A stretch of DNA of 64,000 nt from NCBI RefSeq assembly GCF_043290135.1, contig NC_134710.1, positions 255,613,592-255,677,591 of the forward strand. The letters run 5' to 3'. The position numbers were made by a program, and so were the translations under genes. This stretch comes from Rhipicephalus microplus. Taxonomy: Eukaryota > Arthropoda > Arachnida > Ixodida > Ixodidae. This document shows positions 54,851-64,000 of the stretch, one piece after another; the first letter of the stretch is position 1, and each line of letters begins with the position of its first letter. A model generated the notes under the pieces. The model was not told the origin of the DNA. It searched no databases and was given only the letters and a program-made list of their open reading frames with translations.

Positions 54851-56496
54851 GCAGGTAATATATTTACTAAAATATTTATCAAGTATCTGGTAATTTAGTA
54901 TTCCAACCTCCCCCCACCAGCGAGAAATACTGGGTGCGCTAAGGACTCATACATCCGCTTTTACTCAGTACGTAAACCGAATTTCGTATTGAAACAAGCA
55001 ACAGTACTCGAAGAATAAATATTCTGATAATCAACCCTCGGACGACATTCTGTGAAGCTAGAAATGATTCTATATGTCCAAATTTTTTTCCTCTTCGCAA
55101 CATTCTCCCGATGCGCTGTTGTCAATCCGAGAAATAAGCACAATTTTTTTCAGTACATTTGAGATGGTCGCCGAAATGCCTGGGATGTTTTTTGTTGAAT
55201 AGCACATAAAATTTTCAATCCCATATGCAACATTTGAAATAACAACACAGTTCTCGTCATTTTTATTTCAATTATCTTCCCAATTTCATGTTTTCTATGA
55301 GGCTTATCAATCTCTATTTTTCTGTTGTGCTTTTTTTAGCTTCTTATGAGTCAGAGAGCACATGCTTTTTTCTATTTGCGTCTTCTGTATGACAGCTGGC
55401 TACAACAGAGGGGTGAATTTCAAACTGCTTCAGATAAAAACACATGATGCAAACATTGCATTTTTTCCGTTCTAATCAGTTGGTACATTTGAAAGCAACA
55501 CTGATTAGAATAAACATGACCGTTGGCCCAGTACCACAATTTTACCCGGGTGAAATTGGAAGTTACGAAACCAATAGAGTAGCGTCAGTCACATCGCTAT
55601 ATCAGCGGTGGGTGTGCTTTTGCGTGTGGCACACAAAAAAAATCACAATAAATATCAATTTTTCAATAACTACGGCGACCCTAAGCTAAACAATTTAGGT
55701 TATGAATATGTGAAAAAAGTTGGCGACTGAACGTGATAGCGTGGTTTTCTTGTTTGCATCAGTGCGTATAAAGATTATTTTAAGTGTGAAATGGATGCAA
55801 TGGGAACATGTGTGTGCTCTTTCCAATCTTTCCCACTCGAAACACGCGCAAACTTCCCGCGCAACGCAATTTCTTTATTATCTGCTTGTGGGTCTTAACT
55901 CAATAACAACAAAAGTTTTAAAACTGTGATGCCAGTAAACCTAACGTTTACACAACGGTATTTTTATTTAAATTAGTAGCACAACATGGTACAATATTGC
56001 CGTCGATTGCAACTGTGTAAGAGCCCAATCGGCGGAATCGCAAGGCGCATCACGTTTGTTTTGCCTGTTCACGTGAGTCGTCCGTGGTGTCTGCTAGGGA
56101 TTTTCGTTTCGCAGCTCTATGCCACAATACTTCCCGCGTTTTGGCGCGTCCAGTAGTTGATTGCTTACTGCTGACGCACGCCCTGACAGCGTTGTTATTC
56201 AATACACTAGTCTGCTATTTGGGCTTTTGAAGTTTCTGCTACTGCTGCCGTGCCTTCGGCAGTTGATTGGTACGTTTCGTTTTCACCGCAGGCCACTTTT
56301 AACGCAATACCATTACACTGTGTAGTGTTCAGTGGTTGAACGATCTATGAACATTCCCCATTCAGTGTACCTGCTTAAAATGAAATTATTAGGTTTGCAA
56401 GTGGCCATCTATACTGCATGAACGTGTCGACTCACGACGACTGTGTGGTGCAGAGACCGTGTTTAACTGTTGCAAAGAAGTATCTTGCTTTAAAAT
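54851..56496. other. AT-rich DNA and a CpG-richer possible promoter
   Basis: No coding frame of note is present. The part at about 55990-56300 is richer in CpG and contains the E2F-like double motif described separately. Confidence 0.5.
56131..56148 (+). promoter_or_regulatory. E2F-like double motif
   Basis: TTCCCGC and TTTGGCGC occur overlapping in ttcccgcgttttggcgcg, both near-perfect E2F half-consensus sequences. A further TTCCCGCGC-like motif lies at about 55855. The motif stands about 350 bp upstream of the broken coding-like region at 56497. A promoter role is inferred from sequence only. Confidence 0.35.
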
Positions 56497-57278
56497 TTGG
56501 GGCCCGGGGAGACGTACGGAATAGTGAAGTTCATGCCTTCTCGTTTACTGTTCTTTCTTTCCAGGGATGTGATTGAAGGTAAATACTGTATACCAGAATG
56601 CATCAATACCAACCAGCCGGCAATGATGACCCCCCCAAGCGGCTCTCCCGGCTCACCCCCCAAAAGGAAAGAATTAAAGGTGGCACAAAAAAGTCAAAGC
56701 CTTCCTGTTCTGAAAACGCCTCTCGAAGAGCTCCGTCTAGAATACAACAACTCTGTTGCAGCCTAACGAGCACATGTCAGCGCAAGTTCTTTATCTGATG
56801 ACGAAGCCTTTGAGCTGGCACCCAGATGTGTTTCAAAAAAGAACTACCTTTCTGACTCTCAGACTCCATTGTTGACGCTAGAGTGGAATCGGTTCGTCTT
56901 TCTAGTCTTGTCAAGTGTCCTTCGTCCACCAACTTGAATCGACCTCTGAGTTTTGCTGCAGAGCAACTGCTACGTCAGACCAGTTGCGTGGGTACAGGCA
57001 GCCTGAGTTCTCCTAGTGATGGCACAAATGATAGTTATGCCAACAAAGCTCATCAGCTGTCTCTTTTGGCAAAAATGGAGCCCCCAACAGGTTCAACACG
57101 CTGTGTTACCAAGGTACACCACTTTTGGGCAGTTTCAGGCATGTCAGAATTTCAAGACACTGTTGACTTTCCTCCACATCAACCAAGTATTTTTCCCAAG
57201 ATTTACACTAAGGATGCTCGCTTGTGTTTCGTAGTCTACACCACATTAGTATGTGAAAAAAGGGGGGGGGGGAATTAA
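56497..57278 (+). pseudogene. Unrecognised coding-like region, stop and frameshift
   Basis: A strong splice acceptor (ttctttctttccag) ends at 56564. The frame following it reads RDVIEGKYCIPECI, MMTPPSGSPGSPPKRKELKV and LPVLKTPLEELRLEYNNSV, then meets TAA at 56764-56766. The same frame continues with HVSASSLSDDEAFELAPRCV and NYLSDSQTPLLTLE. A shift near 56880 leads to RLSSLVKCPSSTNLNRPLSF and AAEQLLRQTSCVGTGSLSSP and on to about 57278. An AATAAA lies at 57362. The Ser/Pro/Thr-rich composition is consistent across the breaks, as in a retropseudogene or diverged gene, but I do not recognise the protein. No transposon motif was seen. Confidence 0.4.
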
Positions 57279-57289
57279 CTGCATACTGA

Positions 57290-58750
57290 ATTTTTTTCAT
57301 GTGCCAAAGTACACATTTCTAGCGACCAGCTTTCACAGAGTGATTGCAAATTTTGAATGATAATAAACAATGTAAGTGTTAAAAACGTTATTCAAGTCAT
57401 AGTATCTTCCTATACTGTACACAAACAGTTGTCTTCCAAACTTAAGTGATAATGCTGCTTAGAAGCTTGCCAAGCAGAACAGGTCGTTACACACGGTGTC
57501 TCTAGTTCAAATATTGTATTTTGGAGCAGTAGCAGCTGTCCTGCATGAGTGTCATATTAAGCATTATTTCTCTTTTCTGTTTGGAGTAAAATAATTCTCT
57601 TTCGTTTTCTTGAGTTGAAATGAAATTTATTGCGCACAACTTATTTTTTTTTCAAAGGGAAAAAGACCAGTGGTGTGCAGGTCGTGGTTGACATTTTCGA
57701 TTTGTTTGGAATGAAAGTTGATTCGCAAGAACAACACTGTTTTGCTTTGGTGGTGGATTACAGTTACCTATATGGAACTCTTACTCAAGGCTTGGCCTAC
57801 CTGCCCTTGAACCATATGCATCATCATCATCACAGTTGGTCACAGGCATGAACAGTGTCCTTCATAGGTGGTCTTCATACACTGGCTGTGCCCTATCATC
57901 CCTCTTTCTACCTTTTGGCACTGGTCACAAGAAAAAGAAAAAAATCTATTTTGCACGAACTGCACGATTTATATTCAGTGATACATGGATTTTCTGATGC
58001 ATGTTTTTCAGTTGGAATGCTACACACAATAACTTAGGCCGATCACTTTTGTGTGCTCCTACATAAATGGCAACTACTATGTTCGGTGTTATGCGTGTAG
58101 TACCTTTTGCACACTTTATTATGAGTGCTGCGAGCACTCTGTCATCACTTCAATTGAGGTATATATTTGATCCCATCCCCCTCAAACCCAATGTGGGAAC
58201 TATAGCCAGTACGCGTCTCTATGAAGTTGACTACATTTCTTATAATGGGTGACATACCAGAACATGTTTTCAAATAATTTGGTGCCAGTAAAGCTGCCCT
58301 TGATGTTGCACCTTTCTCACTCTAACATTTTAAAGGTTTGTAATATACCCGCCCCTCACGGTCTCCTGAATTAGCGTTGAGTAGTTGAAGCAACAAGTTC
58401 CTGAATTAATTTTCTGTTTAGGTGGAGCTACCACAAATCTAAATTTATTGGAATTTGACCAGATGATGTCAATGACAATGACTTTCGAAATGAAGAATTT
58501 TGTATAAACACGCATTTTGACTACTCCTACGTGAATTCAGGGATAGTGAAATGTAGAACGAAGGATGCAATGGGGTCATCAGCTTGAGTTTTGTTTCTGT
58601 CTTTTATACGTCGCAACAAATCATAGCAACCTGATGACTGCAATTTGAATTCCAAGCGTGAAATCCCACATAACACCTGATATGTCGAAGTTGTTGCACT
58701 TGTGAGGGAAGTTTCATTACAGCGCCACTTGGAAACAATATTAAAATTCA
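57290..58750. other. AT-rich DNA without a recognisable gene
   Basis: Nothing identifiable is present beyond short frames. A His-rich frame at 57816-57832 comes from a short (CAT)n-like run. Confidence 0.55.
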
Positions 58751-58753
58751 TAA

Positions 58754-59494
58754 ACGCGCGTTTACGCTACAGCAACACGACACTGACATGACTCTGACGA
58801 AAACATGACCAACCGCAAACCATCAGCCGATGAGTCGCCCACCAATGACTCGCCCGCCGATTAAATCACCAGACCCCATGGTCAAACCTGGCCGACGACG
58901 AAGACGCCTCAAACGACAGCATTTAATCGTAATGCATTATAATGAGAGACCGAAAACCCCAGCAAAACGCATCCACAGACCGGTCGTCGGCATGTCATCG
59001 AGAGATCGGAGGCTGAGCGAAAATTCGCCCCATGTCTTTGCTTGAAACCACCCCCAAGCGGGCAATCTTGGGGGAGTTAACAATACCCTCTCCGATGCTT
59101 CCATGGCGTCTGATTAGGCAGCTCGAGCCCCACCGGAAGTCTTTTATTCGCTAAGCTATTGTGTATCCCCAACCCCGTCCCTCGTTACCATGGATTATGG
59201 CGGGGGCCGCGCCGAGTAGCCGGAGAGGGACAATTTACAGCAGGGAGCATGGCTGAAAATAACGTGCATGTGTGCAAGTTCAGCTGGTGTCGCTGCGTGT
59301 GCCCCCAATGTGGCTGCAGAATTGGCCAACGAAAGACTGTGACCACGATAAGACGCAGGAGGGCCTTCGGAAAATTACCGGCGGACTGCTTGTGTCTATG
59401 CAGTGTACATAGGCCGACGACAAGAGAAAAGACACTCCTAAAGACAGCCCGCAGACCAAAATTGGTGTTGTGTCTCTCTAGTGTTAACGCGCCT
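58754..59494 (+). mobile_element. PIF/Harbinger-like TIR element, copy 3 (741 bp)
   Basis: The ends ACGCGCGTTTACGCTACAG and, reversed, AGGCGCGTTAACACTAGAG are inverted repeats of the same family as copies 1 and 2. TAA flanks both ends (58751-58753 and 59495-59497). The left part is related to the right part of copy 1 in reverse orientation. The right end shares ggccgacgacaagagaaa, gacactcc and ttggccaacgaaagactgt with copy 2. Short frames inside match no transposase. Confidence 0.78.
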
Positions 59495-61590
59495 TAAACA
59501 GGGGGCCAGTGCTGGCCGTTTGCACGAGTTGATCTTTTTTTAAAGGCAGTAACACAGACAAGTCTACTTGACAAAACGACCGCTCCAGCTCTGGCCCCAT
59601 TTATACGAATTGCTCTACGCAAGCTGCTACCTTCACTTCTTGCCTTCTTTTGTAAATTATGTGATTTGGTAAAAGTGGTATAATAAATATAACACAGGAA
59701 ATGTTATTTTAAATGGTTTATGCATGCTACTGTGTGCATGCCTTGGAGTTGAAAGAACACATTCCTCAGTCGAATATGTTCTAGTGAAGGCATTAGCTGA
59801 TGAATAGCATTAAGCCCTTGTGTGATTTGCATTTGTGGCGCTGCGCAAATGGCAATAAATTCAAGGCATTAGGAAGTTAATGCCATTTGCTGTGCCTGTG
59901 CTCTACTGTGTTCCATCCGTGTAAATGTAAAACTTTATATAGGTGACTTTCATAAGGAAGTATGAATGGTGAAAGCTTTAGCACAAATCATTATTGAAGC
60001 AGCAGTAAACAGTACAGATTGCTCGCGGCCTGAAATTTGCCATTTTGATGCATCTCTACAAGCTATCTGGTTGGGAACGTCAGTGGCAAGGCGTCACAGC
60101 TTGGTGAAGAAAACCGTTAGTTTTTAAACAGAAAGGTCAATGTATTTGTGGCTACGTGGAACTTGAATGGATCGGTATGTTTTAGCAGCGACTTTTTCAT
60201 GGTGTTCGGTGAACATGCATTTCTGTGCAAAGTTTTGTCACTTGTAACTGGGAGCTCATTAAGATCTGCCACTCCTTGTATTGAGATCGTTTTTATTTTA
60301 ACAAATTTTGAGTGTTTGGGTGTTTTAGCAACCTTGTTCAAGGCAGACGCGTAGTTGAACAGCTTTATTGATTCATGACAGAATCTGGTGAGGAAAGGAG
60401 GGAGGGGGAACAAGACGCAGAATCTAAACGGCCGGATTTTTTTGTGCATCAGCTAGCCCTTCTGGCACATTCCACTATGCAGTGCTGTAGTCTGGTTGCA
60501 CGCTGCGCAGTGCAGCCTCCAATCAATCCAGTTGTTCTGGCCCTTGCCATGCATGCCTGCGTTTGTCTGAAAAATTCGGAAAGATGGGACCAAGGTCTGC
60601 TCTGGTGCAAGCTATAGTAATCCCAAATCATGTTTAGTGTATTGTCTTCTCTAACGTACTTATTATGTGCACTACATTATTTAGTGTAGAATAAATTATT
60701 TACTTTCATGTTGGTATAGCAATAGTGTTTTGTGAAAATTTACCATAGAACTACTACAGAAATAATATGCTAAAGTTATACATGAATAATGGCTCATATT
60801 TCCTTGAGTTTTGTAATGATTAGCATTTTGTTAGAGCTAGGGGACTCTCAAAAATTTGCAGTTTTGGCACAAGGCAGATGCAATGAATGCCATAGCAGCT
60901 CATCGTAATGTTACACGAAGTAAAGCTAGGATATTTAGGAACCATACAAAATGTTGTGAACATGGTCTAATGTGCGTTAAGCTGCAGCGTCTCACACGCA
61001 CAGCAGCACGTTCTTCCTGTGTCTGGGCATGTATACGAGTCCGCCTTGGTTCAGCACGACTAGCATTCCGTTGGAGCTGCATTCCATTGGAGCTGTTGCA
61101 CAGGTGTTTGTACAACACACGATGGCATCAGAAAGGCCGATCTACATACAGCATTTTCACGGGCGTTTGTCGGGCCCTTCCTTCCATGGCTTCAGTCGAT
61201 ACCGGGAACAGTAGTGAAAAGTGCAGTTCCAATGCTCTTCAAGCGCCCACGTCAGATTGCCCAGACAATGCGTTGTTGGCGTGAACGCCGAAAGCAGCTG
61301 GATATAGGAGGAAGCTCGCTTTCTTGCTTGCTTGTTCCTTTATGTGTGGCTTCCACCCACCATGGGGGATTGGCCATAAAACTGGTGGTTGATATAATTG
61401 TTTTTATTTATCAAAGGGATGAACTATAAATTGACTGCACCAGGAATAAACAAAAAATTTTGAATAATCAACGTCCGACTGCATGTCTATTGACAGTAAG
61501 TCAGTGGTAAATGGTGTATATATGTAGCTCACCGTTAGTGAGAAGGATAGAAACGTAAACAGGATAGCATGAGCGGCACAGTCTTGTTGG
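59495..61590. other. Intergenic DNA without a recognisable gene
   Basis: No known protein or element could be read. Short open frames near 60375-60617 and 60856-61284 have no recognisable domain. Confidence 0.5.
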
Positions 61591-61665
61591 TTATTGCAGC
61601 AGACTGAGGTGAGGAGCGAGGAGTTGCTGGCTCGAATCCCCGGTAGGGTGCCTTGGAATTCTTTT
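61591..61665 (+). mobile_element. Possible tRNA-like SINE head
   Basis: The phrase tgctggctcgaatcccc fits an RNA polymerase III box B with one mismatch, and a weak box A-like tggttattgcagcagac lies about 45 bp upstream. A tRNA-derived SINE remnant is possible. No body sequence shared with the SINE at 36680-36937 is seen. Confidence 0.35.
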
Positions 61666-61699
61666 TCTTCTGATTTGATTTTCTTTGATCCTCCATATA

Positions 61700-61701
<2 letters not shown>

Positions 61702-61756
<55 letters not shown>
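61702..61756. repeat. (AT)n microsatellite
   Basis: About 55 bp of AT dinucleotide repeat border the left side of the fold-back at 61759-61867. Confidence 0.95.
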
Positions 61757-61758
<2 letters not shown>

Positions 61759-61760
<2 letters not shown>

Positions 61761-61867
61761 TCTAACAGACAATAATGCCAAGGAAGGTATAGGGGAAGTT
61801 ATTAGGCCAATTGTAATGGTCTAATAACTTCCCCTATACCTTCTTTGGCATTATTGTCTGTTAGATC
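61759..61867. repeat. Fold-back with 47-bp arms
   Basis: The arms 61759-61805 and 61821-61867 are reverse complements over 47 bases with one mismatch and a 15-nt loop. The arm begins gatctaacagacaataatgc. Similar arms next to (TA)n occur, by memory, in tick sequences, so it may be a dispersed repeat. Confidence 0.93.
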
Positions 61868-61918
61868 CCATTATTGTGTAAAACACAAAAAACGAGCCCT
61901 TAAGTATACACTTGTATC

Positions 61919-61920
<2 letters not shown>

Positions 61921-62002
<82 letters not shown>
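61921..62002. repeat. (AT)n microsatellite
   Basis: About 82 bp of AT dinucleotides run directly into the LINE ORF1 sequence at 62003. Confidence 0.95.
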
Positions 62003-62004
<2 letters not shown>

Positions 62005-62235
62005 GCTGTTATTTTGCCCCCTCTGCCGAATGGGTATGTGGTTCAGAACACTGTTTTTCTGCATGCGGATGTAAAAGGAAGACCTTATCACGCGGAAGAC
62101 TTTCGCGAGCCACTTTTTCGACGTGTTCAGCCCACCGAGGTTCTTGCGCTCGGCGCTTATCAAATGAACCACGTGTGGGCAGTGACGTGCCGAAGCACTG
62201 ACGGTGTAAAGAAACTTTTAACTTATCCGCAATTG
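62003..62235 (+). pseudogene. LINE ORF1, N-terminal part
   Basis: The frame reads AVILPPLPNGYVVQNTVFLH, ADVKGRPYHAEDF and EVLALGAYQMNHVWAVTC, then LLTYPQL at the end. It belongs, by recollection, to a CCHC-bearing ORF1 family abundant in tick LINEs. It is cut off at the left by the (AT)n tract and at the right by the transposon at 62236. The part beyond the insert resumes at 63607 in the same frame. Confidence 0.72.
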
Positions 62236-63606
62236 ACCATTTGCGGGAAAACTACTGCGCATGAGCAGTAACGGCACAGGTAGCGCCCTCTACAGGCGTT
62301 TTGTTTTTGGTTGGAAAACATCAGCCTGGCCAGCCGCCAATCATACATTCGTTAGCCGTGGTTGAGCGGCCTTGCTTTCGTAGTTAAAGCTAATATGCCA
62401 ACACAATGCGTGAATTATTTTACCGAGATACAAGCGTGAAGAGCTGGGCTTGTAAGTTCATGTTAAGGTGCGAATAAAACCTACGAAAACTACCGGTGAC
62501 TGTGCATTCGGTTGTGCCTTCATCGTCCTCCTTTTGAGTTATCGCTGGTTTTTGTCGGAGCAAAACTGAGAAATTAGCGCGAACTTTGACAGGCTCTCGT
62601 CCGCGAGAGTACGTGCTGAAAAGAGATGCTTGGATAACGGCATGCGAAATGTTGGCAGAGGAGGAGCCTTTATTGAAAGAGAGGAGTGTGACGCACGCGG
62701 CTCGTCCTGGGTATACCGAACCAGCGCCTGTTCTGGCCGAGCTAGCACTCTCTGATCTCTTTAGTGTACCACGGCAGCACACGAGTCGCGCTCATACCCG
62801 CGTTACCGCTCAATACTTCTGTTAATACGTGAAGATGCACTCCAACGTATCTGCGCGAACCCTTTTTCTTAGAAGCACGAGTAATTTGATAATCACAATA
62901 GTGGCAGCTGCATCAGTAGTCCCTTTATGAACAGTAGGATAAATTCATGTTACGTTATGAAATAGAATGTAGCGTATTAGGAAAGTACATATTCATTATT
63001 ACATCATCACTTGACACTGACGATTTTAACTAGAGACACTTGTATTCGAGTGTACTAGACACGCCTATAGTATGCTCTACTTGTATATATATGAAAACTC
63101 CCTCCCAGTAACACAATCACAGTGCGTTCTAACGATGTGACCTGTAGTAACGGCGAACACTGCCGTTTTCACGCAAACATCGCACCTCACAGAAGGTGCA
63201 CAAGCCGTCCTCACCGAACATATAGCTAATCGACAAACATTTCAAGGTTCAACTTCAAGTGTATAACATAATGTTCTTCTTTGAGAAGCAGGCGTGATGA
63301 GCCTGGCGAACCGTCGAGGTAGCGGAGTGCAGGTGTCACCTCACTTGGTTATTGATCAGGCTTAAACGCGAGAAATTCTTGTTTTACACCGTGTATACAA
63401 ACGTAAACAGAATGTTTTCCTCTTTAAGTACCATCTTGTTTCATTAATGGGCACGCGTTTTTGGTCCTAAAGCAACAAAAAAAGCGCATTTGAACCGCTT
63501 AACACTGCATTGAGCATGTTAGTTGACGAAGATGTTTTCCAACCAAAAGCACAAGTAAAGCTTTCCTGTTTGCACGACAGGGGGCGCTCACTTTTCCCCA
63601 AATGGT
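62236..63606. mobile_element. TIR transposon inserted in LINE ORF1
   Basis: The 1371-bp insert begins ACCATTTGCGGGAAAA and ends, reversed, ACCATTTGGGGAAAAG. Beyond that the two ends share GTAGCGCCCTCTACAGG and GTGAGCGCCCCCTGTCG. CAATTG occurs just outside both ends (62230-62235 and 63607-63612), and the match extends to CAATTGAC because the element starts AC; the target duplication is therefore 6 to 8 bp. The ORF1 frame is restored if insert and one copy are ignored. No transposase is recognised in it, so it is probably a non-autonomous element of a hAT-like or other family. Confidence 0.75.
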
Positions 63607-64000
63607 CAATTGACTGTGAAAGGCCTCAAATGCATGATAATCCACCCAAGCCACCGCGACGTCCGTCTGAAGCTGCATTGGTTGCTCTACCACGTAAGAG
63701 AAGAGGACGTACGAAATGCACTGACCCCCTACGGGATGGTGCTTGACGTAGGAATGGATAAGTGGCGAATTGACGACTACACCCAGCAGAATACCATGAC
63801 GAGAACTGTGACGCTCCGGCTAAAAGCTAATGTTACGCTGGACGATATACCTCACCAGTTACGAGTTTGAGGAGAGCTCGCACTTATTGTGGCAACCGGA
63901 AGAGCGCCGCGGTGTTTGCGCTGCCAGCAGATTGGCCACATTAGGAGGGACTGCCGAATCCCGCGGTGTGACACTTGCAAGCGTTTTGGACGCGCCCCTG
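63607..64000 (+). pseudogene. LINE ORF1, C-terminal part with zinc knuckle, runs off window
   Basis: The frame continues with LTVKGLKCMIIHPSHRDV, LKLHWLLYHVREEDVRNALT and MVLDVGMDKWRIDDYT, an RRM-like region. A TGA stop at 63868-63870 sits where a sense codon is expected, and the same frame goes on with ELALIVATGRAP, then CLRCQQIGHIRRDC, a complete CCHC zinc knuckle, and CDTCKRFG, the start of a second. It is cut off at the end of the window, where ORF2 should follow. ORF1 proteins of this type bind LINE RNA. Confidence 0.75.

Noticed and set aside
54598..54882. Minus-strand frame with Ser-Val-Gly-Arg repeats, resembling a repeat protein
   Set aside because: It is produced by the ACCG and related microsatellites.
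57816..57832. His-tag-like run of histidine codons
   Set aside because: It is a short (CAT)n run in AT-rich DNA, and no vector sequence surrounds it.
58830..59497. Arg/Pro-rich frames as candidate transposase or host gene
   Set aside because: They lie inside the copy 3 TIR element; the related copies do not keep them open, and no transposase motif is present.
61591..61665. Functional tRNA gene
   Set aside because: Only a box B-like phrase is clear. No acceptor stem pairing or proper anticodon arm could be built.
61845..62201. Open frames with Ile-Tyr repeats fused to other sequence
   Set aside because: They run through the (AT)n tract. Only the part after 62003, in the frame of the LINE ORF1, has homology.
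1..64000. CRISPR arrays, rRNA genes, bacterial operons or plasmid features
   Set aside because: No regular spacer arrays, rRNA motifs or tightly packed operons were seen. The repeat content and splice-like signals fit an animal genome.

Overview
This window looks like a repeat-rich animal nuclear genome, most likely a metastriate (hard) tick such as Rhipicephalus or a relative. The tick call rests on recognition by eye, not on a search: a tRNA-derived SINE resembling the tick Ruka family, LINE and Ty3/Gypsy proteins of the type abundant in tick genomes, a tick-like LINE ORF1 at the right end, and AT-rich spacers full of (TA)n. Nothing supports a prokaryotic or viral genome. There are no operons, rRNAs, tRNA genes or CRISPR arrays. 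I can name no intact host gene; one broken, unrecognised coding-like region lies at 56497-57278 behind an E2F-like motif.

Layout. 1-7189: intergenic DNA with a ~1 kb direct duplication (2926-3914 and 6207-7189). Between the copies sits a 902-bp P-superfamily-like transposon (4051-4952) with 34-bp perfect terminal inverted repeats (TIRs), an 8-bp target-site duplication (TSD) and one THAP zinc-finger exon. 7190-19345, almost all minus strand: a LINE 3' fragment, a Gypsy gag-protease, an I-type LINE 3' half, a 5.2-kb Gypsy element with both LTRs (11336-16542), a tandem-repeat block and another LINE fragment. 19637-35140: a plus-strand Gypsy element split by a 1.6-kb P-superfamily-like transposon (22233-23860) and by a CR1-like LINE (24307-33022), which is itself split by an antisense CR1-like LINE (26363-30424). 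Removing the inserts leaves about 5.1 kb, close to the intact-length Gypsy at 11336-16542. 35165-37215: minus-strand Gypsy 5' half with a SINE in gag. About 37250-40271: 5'-truncated plus-strand LINE with a poly(A) tail. 40365-45164: decayed plus-strand Gypsy. 45165-51911: mainly unrecognised AT-rich DNA with a SINE end and a Gypsy integrase-LTR fragment. 51915-59494: three copies of one TIR family with 3-bp TTA/TAA TSDs (PIF/Harbinger- or Tourist-like). 61702-64000: two (AT)n tracts around a 109-bp fold-back, then a LINE ORF1 split by a 1.37-kb TIR transposon.

The elements do not form a pathway; most are decayed, with stops, frameshifts and catalytic substitutions. The best points for follow-up are the 2A-like ribosome-skipping motifs at the start of ORF1 in two LINEs, the two P-like deletion derivatives carrying opposite ends of a THAP-type transposase, the TIR family with two abutting copies, and the clean insertion in the terminal LINE ORF1. 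Element boundaries without stated TIRs, LTR ends or TSDs are approximate.
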